Shown here: positions 46,323 through 58,599 of the stretch, piece after piece
How positions within the stretch are numbered: position 1 is the first letter of the stretch
How the letters are laid out: every line of letters starts with the position of its first letter
Origin: Favolaschia claudopus
Lineage: Eukaryota > Basidiomycota > Agaricomycetes > Agaricales > Mycenaceae
DNA length: 64,000 nt
Direction of reading: 5' to 3'
Assembly: GCA_037176885.1 (NCBI GenBank)
Contig: JAWWNJ010000015.1
Location: 1,488,001 to 1,552,000 of the forward strand
Made by a program: the position numbers and the translations under genes
The notes under the pieces: generated by a model
What the model was told of the DNA's origin: nothing
The model's input: only the letters and a program-made list of their open reading frames with translations
Database searches by the model: none

Positions 46323-49300
46323 ATGATGAATCCTTCTGAATCCTCTATAAATTCACCCACCGATAATATTTCTCCCGCCGACGACAGGAAACAGAGTCCC
46401 CCTGCGTTTCTTGACCTCGCTGATTCCGTACGTGACTCTCTCTATTCCGCACACACTCGCAGTGTTGTCGAGCCTCGTTCTCTATGCCTCAGGCCGCGAG
46501 ATTGGGCACTAACATGCCAGATATGTCTGCTGTGAGCACTGCGAGTGGCGGGAGAGCTGCGAACCAATTGCTGACGCAGTTTCGTTCTTTTTAGCGTGTC
46601 GAGCTTAAGCGTCTTGAACATGAGCGTCAGCGTCTTCTTCAGCGCAAGATGTTCGAGGACCAAATGCGTGCGCTCGAGCAGCAGCAGGCCCAGGAGCTTC
46701 TCAACCTTCCGTACGATTCCGCTAATGGTGGTATGAACCACCTCGCCGTCTCTGCGCCTACCACGCCACCCCGCGTGAACGCAGTCCTTAATGGCGAACA
46801 TCACCCAGCACTTAACAGGCGTTCTCAGAACTTTGACGCCGAGACCCTCTCGAAGGCGGTTGGGACCGCAGTTTCAGACAAACGAAAGTCGGTCACCTAC
46901 GCGCCGTCCGTTAATTTGTCTCCGGACTTGACCACTGCTGGCGGCAACGGTTTCAGTCGCGCTGCGGGTGCTAAGAGTATGCCTGCTAGCCGCCGCACTT
47001 CGGCCAGCGAGTACGACGAGGAATTGGCTGGAAATTTGCAGGGTTTTGTCGTTGGCTGGAGAGCGTGCTTCACCCGGTCCTGTCCCGGTCACGGCTTCCA
47101 TTTTGACGCGTAGCTCGTCGCGTTATGGTGATGATGAAGGCGCTCGTTATGCTAGCACTTACAATGCTGGTATGATGTTGGATGAGCAGCTCGACCAGGA
47201 AATGCACAGTATGTGTTCACCATTTGTGCTACATTTTCTTTGTCTCAATGAGTTTCTCAGATGCTATGAGAAACCTTCCGACTTCGGACGATGACAAGTA
47301 CAACTCGTTTGCGGGCAAGGTACAAGCACAACTTTTGAGCATTTGTTCTACGTATTCATCTCGACATCTAGACCTCGTCTTCAGCCGCCTTGGATCTGGC
47401 CCACATCTCCCAGACGTCCCCTCGTGCTTCGTTTGCCACCCGTACCCTCGAGACCCGCGACAAATCGTCGGAGTGGCCCCAGTTCGCCGGTTCCAACCGC
47501 GCTCCTCTCCCCGAGGCAGCTTTGAGGGCTGATCGTCGTACCGTGACGAACCCGAACTTGACTCTCTCTGCGGCGTCCAACGAGGCATCCGTCGGCAAAT
47601 TGAATACAGTCTCGGCCTCCGCGACCCCGCTCCTCCAACAGCACTCGCAACTTGGAAACCACGGCGGTCATTCTCAGCTGCCCAATTCTCGCCGCGGTTC
47701 GCCCCCGAGTCTCCTAGATAGCTTGAACGGCACCACTCGGTCTGTTCCCGCCACTCCTCTCGGGATCGCGAACAGTGCGGTTCACATCCTCAAGTCACCG
47801 GGCACTCCGCTCACTTCGGATGGCCAAGCTCTCAATGGCCGTCTCTCGGTTGTTGGTGACAGTGCGGTCAGTGCGAGTGACCTTCAAGCTTCTCTGTCGC
47901 GGCTCCCATCCGGTCAATACGACAGTGCTTCCCTGACTTTCAACTCCATTCAGGGCGGTGGATTGGACGACTCGCTCCAGGTATATCTTTTTGCCATCGT
48001 TTTCTTATCAAGTCCTCATGCTTGTTTCATCAACAGCAATACAACGGTGGGATGGATTCGGTGTACGGCCTCAATGGGCTCGACGGGAATGGATATAACT
48101 CGTACGGTTTCGAATCCGGCGGTCGTGGAAGTGCCAATGCTAACGGCACTAGCGGTTCTACGGCTCTCTATCATCATAATGGGTCCCGTTATGGTCTAGG
48201 TCTCCCCGCAAGGGCCAACTCTGGCGCGGGCGATGGCAAGATGAATGGTCTACATGGCCCGAAGCACAAACGCGGCGATATGGATCGCGAGTGTAGGTCC
48301 CTGTCTCTATTATTGTTCAGTTGATTCTCAGGATTTTTTTTTGGCAGTCAACCGGTTCGCCGGGACCCGCCTTGAGGACCTGCAAGGAGAGATTCCTGCG
48401 CTCTGCAAAGATCAGCATGGGTGCAGGTACCTGCAGAAGAAGTTGGAAGAGGGCTCTGCGGAGCACAGGGACATGATCTTCCGCGAGACTTTTGGCCACT
48501 TTGCGGACCTGATGACAGGTATGTTGTCTTGATCTTTTCGAAGGCCTAACTCATTTTTCTCTTTGTAAGACCCCTTCGGCAATTACCTCTGCCAGAAGTT
48601 GTTGGAGTATTCGACGGATGAGCAACGCAATGTCATCTGCGACTCCGTTGCCCAGGACTTGGTCAACATCTCGCTGAACATGCATGGTACCCGGGCCGTT
48701 CAGAAGATGATTGATTTCTTGTCGAACCGTCGACAGGTGAGAATTTTTCTGCCCATCTATCTTATACAAAAAACTGACGAGCCATTCTATAGGCCGATGC
48801 TCGTTATAATACGCAGATTCACTCCATCATCGTCGCTCTCAGTCTCCATGTGGTTGTGCTCATCAAGGACCTCAACGGCAACCATGTAATACAGAAGTGC
48901 TTGAACAAGTTAGCGCCGGAGGACAACCAGGCATGTGATTTCCATATGCTGCTCAGACTATTGCGCTAAGACTTTTCTGTGCAGTTCATCTACAATGCTG
49001 TCGCTGCCAACTGCGTCGAGGTTGCCACTCACCGCCACGGCTGCTGCGTTCTTCAGCGCTGTATCGACCACGCTTCGGACCATCAGCGCATCCAGCTTGT
49101 GAACGAGATCACTTTCAACGCTCTCACCCTTGTCCAGGACCCTTATGGCAACTACGTTTGTCACTTTATTCTCCGAATTTTTTCCAGCACTCATCCAGTG
49201 GTTTCTAGGTCGTGCAATACATCCTCGATTTGAACGACAACAGGTTCAGCGATGCTGTTATTCGTCAGTTCACCGGCAACGTATGCGCCTTGTCCGTTCA

Positions 49301-50046
49301 GAAGTTTAGCTCCAATGTTATCGAGAAGGTGCGGAGATCATTATATGCTGATGCTTGTTGCCAACGGTGCCCGTCCCCGCAGTGTATCCGTGTCGCGGAA
49401 CACAACACTCGTAAGATCCTGATCGAGGAACTGTTGAACCGTACGCGACTTGAGAAGCTTCTGCGCGACTCGTACGGCAATTATTGTGTTCAGGTAAGCA
49501 ATTTGCTCAGTATAGTAACGATCCGTTGACGCTTCGCAGACCGCTTTGGACTACGCCGAACCCACGCAGCGTGCGTTACTCGTGGAAGGCATTCGCCCCG
49601 TTCTGCCCTTGATTCGAAACACTCCGTATGGCAAGCGTATTCAAAACAAGTTGCAGCGCGAACAGATGGACCACTTCGGCGGAGGTGGATACCAGCACTC
49701 TCAGTCCCTTGCCCCTCTGGGAACGCAAGGCATGGTCCCTCAGAGCCGCCATATGTCTTCTGGCCTGCACACTAACGGACTCGCCGACATCTACGCCGGT
49801 CAGAGCGGCCTTTACGGTGGATCGTCTTTTGGCCAGACACACTTGGCTCCTCAGCATCACAGTCTTGGGCAGTCCATCGACGGTTACGTGCTCCAGGGTA
49901 ATTCCAGCCACATTGGCTTGTCATCCTCTCACCATGCGGGCGGCCTCTCCGCCGGGTTCGCAGGCATCAGCCCTTTCGGTGGTGCGGCGCTCACCGCCTC
50001 TCTTTCTAGCGACCCGTACCAGAGGTCGTTCGGCTATGGCATGTAA
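46323..50046 (+). CDS. Pumilio (PUF) family RNA-binding protein, with a one-base frame break
   Basis: Post-transcriptional regulator that binds UGUA-type elements in 3' UTRs. The N-terminus (MMNPSESSINS) is followed by a helical segment after intron 1 (VELKRLEHERQRLLQRKMFE) and a long Ser/Gln/Asn-rich region. The C-terminal PUM-HD has the expected series of helical repeats: TRLEDLQGEIPALCKDQHGC, DPFGNYLCQKLLEY, NMHGTRAVQKMIDF, DLNGNHVIQKCLNK, HRHGCCVLQRCIDH, DPYGNYVVQYILDL, KFSSNVIEKCIRV and DSYGNYCVQTALDY. Introns include one with a GC donor (48931-48984). Between LAGNLQG and SLAGERAS the reading frame shifts by one base at the T run 47044-47047. The sequence either carries an extra T or is read through some other mechanism. 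Everything downstream is clean, so the gene is probably functional. Confidence 0.88.
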
Positions 50047-50901
50047 ATTTCTAGCAACAACACCACCACCAACAACAACCACGGACATTCTTCGTTCCAT
50101 TCCACTCTTTTCAAGTCTCGTCAACTTACCCTATATCTCCGCTGAATCGTTGCGTCTACTTCTCGCCTCCTCCACTCCCTCCCTCCGCGATCTACTTTAC
50201 CGCCAACCTTTTTGAATTGCTATTCATCGCTCTCGTCAAACCATATCATCTACCTCTGCGACGTGCCGACGCGCCGCGCAGTTATCATACCACCCCGCAT
50301 TGTATCCTCTGCACCCCGGCATATTTCCCAGACTATTGCTCCTTCTGTTTGACCACTTCTTACTGTTCCGCTCCCCACCCATTTGTACAGGTTATCCCAT
50401 CCCAACACGCGTAACACGGTTGTCTGTCTTATAGTCCAACCCCCCTCCCCCACAGCATTGTCTGTCGTTCTGTACTTAAAACTCCTCATGCACCTGCTGT
50501 ATAACTTCGCTAATTAGATATTGCAACCGGATATTATATCACTATTTCAACTTGGAGTTCATTCGTTTGTGTGATGAGCAGTGCGCAGAAATTTGGCCCA
50601 ACAAAGGTTTTGTAGTTCAGAGTGAAATTAGATCTCGTAGGGGGGGAAGCAAGCGAAGATGGCATGGGATGGTGTGGGCGGGGACCATAAACAAAGTAGG
50701 GACACTTGACAAACTCGACAACTTGGTGTTGCAGAATGGAAGTTTGCATGCTTAGCATATCATAAGAGGTGCATACAAGCGTGCTATGTATATTGGTGCG
50801 ACGAGGAGAGAGCGAAATAGCGACAGGTAAGTAGAACGTCGTTCACCGGTTCTGCGAACGCAGCAGGTCAACGAGGGTCGACCAGACAAAAACGAAAGAT
50901 A
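50047..50901. other. Intergenic region between convergent PUF and RPS29 genes
   Basis: About 850 bp between two stop codons. It is rich in C/T and short low-complexity segments, as expected for a long 3' UTR. No ORF with a recognisable domain or RNA gene is seen. Confidence 0.5.
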
Positions 50902-51124
50902 TCACACCTTGACGAAACCAATGGCGGCCGACTTTTCACGGAAGCACTGACGGCAAAGATCGAGGCCGTATTTGCGGATGAGACCAGCCTGGTGAGCGCA
51001 TAGCCGGCTAGTTAAAGAAAACAAATTAATATCGAGCGCTTGGTAGACGGCGAATTGCGCACCATTGGCGAGAGCCCTTGCCAAACTTCCTTGGGCGGGA
51101 GAACCAAACAGCGTCGTGGGTCAT
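50902..51124 (-). CDS. RPS29: 40S ribosomal protein S29 (uS14)
   Basis: Small zinc-binding protein of the 40S head. The ATG at 51124 begins [20 protein letters not shown]. One intron (donor GTGCGC, acceptor TTAACTAG, within 51006-51063) splits the first cysteine codon. The second exon gives [20 protein letters not shown] then [14 protein letters not shown]. The four zinc cysteines are present as C-x2-C...C-x2-C (CRLC, CRQC). Total 56 residues, standard for the family. Too short to stand out as an ORF, but the sequence is unmistakable. Confidence 0.95.
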
Positions 51125-51399
51125 TTTGAGGGTTGGTGAGGGCTACGCAGTTTGAGGGTAGGTCGTAGAGGATGTGCAAAATCTCCTACCGCGCTGAGGC
51201 TGTTTTGACGGAAGAATCGAAGGCGGGTAACACTGTGACGCTGTCACGCAACTGTAAAGCTGCACGTTACTGAGTGGACTTCGGATCCGACGGCCGACCG
51301 TAGGAGAAATCCAGAGAAAAAATCGCCATGGAAAAACCTCTACAAATTAACTGGTGTGCGTTGCATGCATACAATACGTCTACAGGTGGTCATAATTAT

Positions 51400-54300
51400 T
51401 CATTCTCTCCACATACGAGCCCGCAGAGCAGCCCATGCCAAAATTCTCCAAATGACCGCCACGCTCACTGCAACTCCAACCAGTTTCGCAGTATTGCGAT
51501 CATTGAAAGAGTATAGTTGTAGTCTGTCAAGGTGGGGAGGTCAGAGTACGTTAAAAGTTTGAGTGAAGCATTCGTACAGCTGCTCTCCAGATTGTGCAGT
51601 ACATGTCCCAGCGGCGACATCCGCCTCCGAGCAGTGGAACTGCAGTCCTCGACATTCGTTGATGAATTGCATACGTTGGGTGGCCTGATAAACCACACTT
51701 GAGCGCAGTCACAAGAGAAGGGGCAGCATCATTACCTTCAATGGTGTACCCCATGCGATCTAGAACGAGTTAGTCGATGTGATGTATTTGACAAAATAAA
51801 CTCACTATTGACAGCCTATAGTAGTAGATGCACGGTACAGCTATGGTTACAGACTCGGGATGAACACGTACCAGAAAGGAACGGATAGCGAAACTACAGG
51901 AACGAATGGATGAGACTACGAACATCTCAACGTGAACATTGAACTCACGTATTCCACTAAACTGCGTAACCATTGATAGAGTGGTCGACACAAGCGACAC
52001 GGCAATGCCTAAACCGTCGAAAAACGCGCAGAAGACTATGCCGACACTCTCGCCGAAACTTTCCAGCGCAACAATAGTCACCGCATACTCGAAATAAATT
52101 CGAGCACTCGTTTGCATTCCAACTGCAACGTTGAGCTGGTGACAACGTCAGATCATTTTAATACATGTGCATGAAAACAACCTACGAAAATTGCATACAA
52201 CTAGTGGATGTTAGCGTAGGTCGATTCAAGAAATTCAATGAACTCACCAAGGCAGCGAAGATCTGCGAAGGAAGCTCGATCAAGGTGTAGGCCAGGATAA
52301 GGGTGGTGCACGAATATGCCGCAGAACTACGGTATTCGTGCATGAAAATCTGGCGGTCTTGAGGGCTGAGGAGGGTGTTAATGAATGGCATGATAAGAGA
52401 GCGCTCGGCTTACAAGACGGCAATGCCACAAATCAGACCAACAAACGGTATCGCTCCAGTAGACTGAAGGTTGAGACTGGATGAAAAGTTGTTCAGTATC
52501 ACACAGAGGTTGGCAAGTGCAATACCAATACTAACCCGATACGATCTTGCCCAGCACTAGGACCGAACCTGAGCTACAGTAGGCGAGTCAGACGTCATGA
52601 CCAAGAATTCAGATATCACATACCCGTTCATAGAACATGAGGAGTAGAACCCCGGCAAACGGCGGCTGCGTGAGCCGTCCCCAGAAAGCATCTTTCTGAC
52701 GCCAAAGATTGCGCAGCATGCGTTCCCAAATAACAGGCAATGCAATATAAACCGGGGTGAACCGACTTTCGTGAACGATTGGTTGAGCCAGGGTTTCAGA
52801 CTTCTGATGCCCTTCTACGCGGTCCACCTTTTCACGGTGTGTGTTCCAGAACTCGATCAAGCCGTTGACCCGTGCGCGAGTTTCGTCTGTCTTACCCTGT
52901 CGCTGATCGACGGTGACTAGGTCGAGGAGATGGCTGTAGATTGCTGCGTCAGACCGATATATACAAAAAGCAGGTGTGCGTACTCGGCTGGGTTGAACCA
53001 CAACGACGGAAGCGGGTACCCTTGACTTTCCATGATCTGCATGGCCTGTTCGCGTTTGCCGTTGAACACAGCATGACCACCTTTAGCTAGTATGAGCATG
53101 TTGTCTAAGCTATGGAAAATATCCGAGCGCGGTTGGTGGATGGTCACAATGACAGTGCGACCGCTGCGCGCGATGTCTTTCAGGCATTGCATGACGTTGT
53201 TGGCTATGAAGGAGTCCAAGCCAGACGTCGGTTCGTCGACTACCAGAATGGAGGGATCGCTAATCATTTGGACGGCGAGCGAAAGGCGCCTTTTCTCGCC
53301 TCCCGAAATGCCTTTCAACAGTTCGCCGCCGACGTATATATCCGCACAGTCTTTCAGCCCAAGCATCAAAAGCACCTCCTCCGCACGAGCAATCTTACGC
53401 TTCCTGCTCATCTTGGGCGGAAGGCGCAAGATAGCTGCATATCGCAACGTTTCGCGTACAGTGAGGGCACTGAGATGATAATCGTCCTCTTGTTCAACGA
53501 AGGCGATGGAATTGCGGACATCTTCTGTAGTTGGTTGACCGTTGAACAAAAGTTCACCCGTCATCTCGAAATGCGCTCCGGGGCCAGCGTTTAGTTTTCT
53601 GTGCGCAAGCAGCTGAAGAATCGTCGATTTTCCGGCTCCGGAAGGTCCCAAGATAGCTGAAACTTCCCCCGCAGGGAAGAAGGATGTGATTTCGTTCAGT
53701 ATCTTCTTCTCCTCCGGTTTGCGTAGTCCCAGAGGAAGGCTAGACCTGATCCATTTGAAGCCCAAGTTTCTGACCTACAAGACGAGGTGAGCCTGTCGGC
53801 AGGATTGTAAGATGGGGATAGGCACTTCGACATTGATCTTCGCCCGAACCAGATCCATGTCTCCCGTTAGTGTAGATTCCTTGCCCCGGCTCTCAGATCC
53901 ACCCCCGCCGGCATGCTTCACACCACCTGGCTTGTAGAACTGCATAAAAACACTGCCTCAGCGAGAGGAAGCACCATTGATGCTCGAAAACATACCTGAA
54001 GAATCAGTCCAGACATGATGTATAGTCTTGGATCCGTGATATCAATAAGCAAAGAAACAGCATGAATGAACCACCACTTACACCAAGATAGTCCCAATTT
54101 CAGCCGCAAACCAGACAATCAGAGGTGTATTGAGGGTGAAATCCAGACTGCGCAGCACATTGTTTCCATCACACTGTGTGAGAGCAACCCCAGTGACACC
54201 TTCGCATTCGAATTTCCGGTCCTTGAACTGCGTGGTTGCGACGACGCGAAAGGAGTAGAATGTAGTCGAGCTGCATACAGATGAATCTGATGACGGGCGT

Positions 54301-56676
54301 GGGAAGAAATGCGATGGCTCACATATATCTTATCCAGCGTAACCAGCCCGGCACATGCGTCAGAGAACTAGAGTGCAGGGATGAGTAGACGATTGCAGTC
54401 ATGATAAATGGGCTTACAATCCGGCAGAAAGTCTATCAACCGTGTCAGTGAGCAGATATACTGGAAAGGAAGCAAACACCATACGTGAAGAACAACGACA
54501 ACGCGTTTGCAGTCATCGAGGCTTGGGGAAAGCCACGCTGCACAGAAGGGTCGGTATTGGCATTTGAAAGGGAAAGGAAAGCACGAACGAAAATGGATGC
54601 TGCTAACAACGCCAATCCTTGCGTTGACCATTGCATACAGATACACTGTGCGACCTTCTTTGGCAGGCAAAAACGAGATCAAAGTCTGATTGCGTACATT
54701 TGCAACAACAGTGAACAAATGGGCGGCAAACTGTTCGCGTCGCATGTTGCTCATGACATAAACTGGGTGGAATTTCTGATTTTAGATGATATATTTCGTG
54801 GAGGTTTCGACGTACAAATAACCGTGCTGGACGCGGTAGTCAGTGCAACACCACGGAAGAGAGACTGGAGTACGAACTATATTGTAGGAGGCACGGTAGT
54901 TGGTACTAAATACGCAATAAAGTCGGCTATAAGGTAGGGGAAGGTGCTCTGAAATTCGCATGAGGCTTGCGATTTGACATCAAGTTTCATGATCTTACAT
55001 AGAGGTGATCCTGGCAATTCTTCGTAAGTTCAATCCATTTGGGGCAAATATATCGCCGTACCTCTCGCTCCCGATCGAAGATGATCAGGTCGGAGCAGAA
55101 TTTGTGAATCCAATACACCTGGAAAAGAGATTACGCCTGGTATGAAAGGAGAGAAACAACCATGCCTGAGTCAGATAAAAGTAGCCCGGGAAGAACTGGA
55201 ATGTCGCTCCCTTCAAACTCTGAATATCGGCGGGATTGCCTTTCAAATTGAAATACGTGAGACCCATGAACACCCCGATTCCAATACTCTGTATCAAAAA
55301 CCCAAGCAGTTGGCCATAGTTGCGGTATACATTCAGGTGCGAGCGACGAAGTAAGATCAAAGTCTGCTTGATGGGACCAGGGCGTGTAATATCACCGCCG
55401 GCATCGGGATCGAGTTGTACTCCTTCGGATCCGCGCGAGATGGTATGGGATACAGGGGAGAAAGGTGGAGGAACCTGCTGCTTTCCTTGTTCGCGATCCT
55501 TCCAAGCTTGGACTAGAGTCACAACGCGTGCTCGTGATTCCTCTTCACGATCCGCCGAGCGATTGTCGACACTCGTGACATCGACCAAGAAGTCTGTGAT
55601 TGTTCCATGCAATATTCACTGAGTAACATTGAAACAAAACTTACCCAAAGGATTGGTCTCTTTCTTGAGCTCGCAGCCATGCTCTTCGAACCAAGATAGA
55701 CTGTCCGCTCCTCGGCCGCTGTACATGACATTGCCTTTGGATAGTACCATGAGCTGATCGAAAAGCGGGAACGCGTCAGAACGAGGGGCATGAAGTGACA
55801 GGATGATAGTTCGTTGGTGTCGTTTAGCAAGATCCGACAGCGTCTGGAGTAGCAGAAAGGAAGTTGTAGCGTCAAGACCAGTGGTTGCCTCATCGAGGAT
55901 TAGTACGGAAGGCATAGTGACTAGAACACAGCCAATGGAAAGACGTCTGAAACGGAGGGATAAGGAAACAGTCGTCCCATAGCTGGATTCCCGCACCTGC
56001 GTTCGCCGCCAGAGATTCCCTTGCGAAAAATACCACCCACAACAGTGTCAGCGCATTCCTTCAACCCAAGTTCGTCGATGGTTTGATTCACAATCTGGCG
56101 AACTGTTGCATTGTTGACGGCTTTTGGAGGAAGACGTAGAGCTGCTGAGAAAGTAAGGGTCTCTCTCACTGTATGACATTGGTTAGTTTCCTGTGAATGT
56201 CGAGGATAAAATAATATACCTGTTAGATGAGGAAGTAAGTAATCGTTCTGCCTAACAAATCCAATTATCTTGGAGACTTTCGGTGCCCCATGTTTCGCGG
56301 CAGTAGGGCCACCGTAGTCTGCCGCTTGGAAGGAGATTTGGCCATCCAAAATTGGGAGTCCTTGTAACCGGCCAGCAATAGCATTCAACAGCGTAGTTTT
56401 GCCTGAACCACTGCCGCCGATGATTGCCAGCATTTCTCCGGCGCCGCAACCACCGGAGACGTTACGAACAATAGTGGCAGGGCCATCCGAATCTTGTTTC
56501 TTGCGCAAAAAAGATGGAATTGGAACAGAGCCAAGAATCAGAGGAATGCGGCCTTCGGAGGGGGGTGGCGCGCCGATTGTTAAGTCGGAGATACTCAGAG
56601 AGTATGGCTTTGGCGGCGGAAGGGACAGAAGCAGGCCGGGCTCAGCATTATCGGACGCAGCTGGCACAGTGGACAT
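51400..56676 (-). CDS. Full-size ABCG transporter, (NBD-TMD)2
   Basis: ATP-driven membrane exporter with two half-transporters fused, similar in layout to yeast Yol075c. It starts at 56676. NBD1: Walker A IIGGSGSGKTTLLNA, signature KGISGGERR, Walker B VLILDEATTGLD, H-loop SLHAPRSD. TMD1 follows in many small exons, beginning near SHLNVYRNYGQLLGFLIQSI. NBD2: Walker A ILGPSGAGKSTILQL, signature KGISGGEKRRLSLA, Walker B ILVVDEPTSGLD, H-loop TIHQPRSD. TMD2 starts with WERMLRNLWRQKDAFWGRLT. The last exons give WGTPLKATQRMQFINEC, GEQLLQLYSFNDRNTAKLVG and a final membrane helix ending ALRARMWRE (stop at 51400). Both ATP sites look canonical, unlike PDR-type pumps where one site is degenerate. Substrate unknown; drug, lipid or toxin export is possible. 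Confidence 0.88.
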
Positions 56677-57073
56677 GGCCGTTGAAACTTGGGCTTGACC
56701 ATCAGTCGGGAATCCATGTGATTCGAGAGCCCCGTTTGGGACACGTTTGAGCTAAAGCCAGGCTATAAGTTCTTGCCATGTCCCGTCCCACTTGTAGGAC
56801 CGTCTAAATCACTTCGGTTCAAGCTGCAAACTCGTAGAATTCAGAAGAAGAAGTAAGTCCCAAAAATATGAATCGTTTGACGCGTGCCAAAATTCTTGGA
56901 TCGAATAAGTCGGCCGAAATCGCCGAGCCTTCTGATCTCCCACCACCAGTGCACTGGTCCACTGCGACCACAACCTTGCCACAACCAACTCGCGAGTCGC
57001 GATGCTCCTACGAATCCTATGTTTCTCAAATGTCAATTTGTTTTGCTACCTACCTGAAATTCATCTGACACCC

Positions 57074-57753
57074 TCAACTACTGAATTCGAGCCCAACATG
57101 ATTTTTCGGCGACCCCTCTATGCCTCTGAAGCCCAACCTTTCGTAGAATGTGCATGCGTTTTCGTTCTTTGGGTTCATGATTAACCACACTCCTTTGATT
57201 CCTATGTCAAGACAGTTTCGAGTCAATATACTTGCTGACTGGAATGTGATAGACAGCTAATGCGCGACGACGAACCTTCGCCCCTCAAATACTCCACCGC
57301 CCTCTGGACCAGCTTCCGTCCCCAACCCTGTTTCTGGTGGCTTCCCAAGATGTCGATGTGCAAATGGGCGCGAGAGAACTCCAGCGTGGTCTGTGGCAGT
57401 GTCCGGAAATTCGCCAAAAGCTGCGTGTAAAACTGGTCGGCTGGCTTTACAGCAACCGATAGTGGGTATCTCTTGGACAACACGGGCCACAAGTTCTCTG
57501 CCGCGTACGCCTCGTATGCAACTGTATCCTTCGCGCCAACAATGTAGCCCACCACCTCTCCGCTGCTCTCCTCTTCCATGACGAAACCCCAAGTGCTGGG
57601 CAGGGTAACGTATGGAACGGCCCAAACAAGCCCCGGAAGTTCAGGAAAGTCGTGGAGGTGTTCGGCACTCTTCCCAGCGTCGGCAGTGAGAAGGCATATC
57701 CGCAACAAAGCAGGCGCATCCTGGGCAACAGCTGGGCGAATTTTTACGACCAT
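57074..57753 (-). CDS. GNAT-family N-acetyltransferase
   Basis: Acetyl-CoA-dependent acetyltransferase. It starts at 57753 with MVVKIRPAVAQDAPALLRIC, the usual beta1-alpha1 start of GNAT proteins. Motif A, the pyrophosphate-binding loop, is HQKQGWGRKLVQRAVEYL (Q-x-x-G-x-G). An intron (donor GTTCGT, acceptor ACATAG, about 57125-57285) joins RGEG to GIKGVWLIMNPKNENACTFY followed by ERLGFRGIEGSP, which is motif B with the Asn/Tyr pair. It ends GLEFSS at 57074. About 190 aa. The acceptor substrate cannot be predicted; weak resemblance to O-GlcNAcase-associated acetyltransferase-like proteins is noted but unproven. Confidence 0.82.
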
Positions 57754-58599
57754 CGTCTAGGTGTGGAGGTTGGAGAGGATTTGTTACCTGGTCTTTTAAG
57801 TCGGGAATCCATCCCTGAACGTCATGTACCTACCTACCCCCCTGCCGACCCTAAATTGAAGTTCGCTTTCCATTATTGATCGATTCAATTGCCTTTTGCA
57901 AGACCCTAATTTGCCTACCTTCCGCACAAGCATTTGGCGAAGGAGGGCCTCAATACTCAAGAACATTTTCCTGTTCTCTTCGCAGTATCACCAAACTCGT
58001 GTTTTCAGGCTGACTCTGAATCTTACTATATATGCGGTTGAAAGGGAAATGCTCAGAAACGTTTTCGTCTGCATCCTCGTATATCCGTCCCACCTATTGA
58101 TTTAGGAAAATGTACTTCCCAGAATGTAAAGACATGAGCTTTTGACCCTGCATCAAGAAAGATTCAAATGCTTCACTCCCTCAAAAAGGTTGCCACTCCG
58201 ATCAGTCTTTGTTCAACCCTGGGAATCGTCGAGACAAAGACAGTCTCTTGCGACAAACCACCATCAACCCACTTTCCACCGCGACCCTCTTTTTTTTTTT
58301 TTTTTGAATCCTTGTTATTTGCCCTTCGTCCCTAGAGACATGGTAGGCATAATCTACACTACACAGTCGGAGCAAATACTGTATGTATCAATGGCAATGT
58401 ATCTGGTTTGAGCAGCAGCAGTCTGTCAGTCATGCCAACGCAATGACGAACGTACGCGCGTAGTGCGCAGATGTAAAGGTAAGTTGGGGTCTAGGCCTCA
58501 CGAAGGGGGCACTGGTGAATAAGGTAAGATAAATAAGACGTACGTAGAAGACCCAAGCCAAAGGGTGATGTTATCGGCGAGGGGGGTCTGCGCAAAGGG
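57754..58599. other. Intergenic region containing a T16 run
   Basis: About 850 bp between the GNAT start and the stop of the LINE ORF1-like gene. It contains a run of 16 T at 58290-58305, which reads as poly(A) on the minus strand downstream of the ORF1-like gene. No gene is seen. Confidence 0.5.
58290..58305 (-). repeat. Poly(A)16 on the minus strand
   Basis: Homopolymer of 16 T on the plus strand, downstream of the LINE ORF1-like gene in its direction of transcription. It could be the tail of a retrotransposed copy or a simple homopolymer. Confidence 0.45.
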
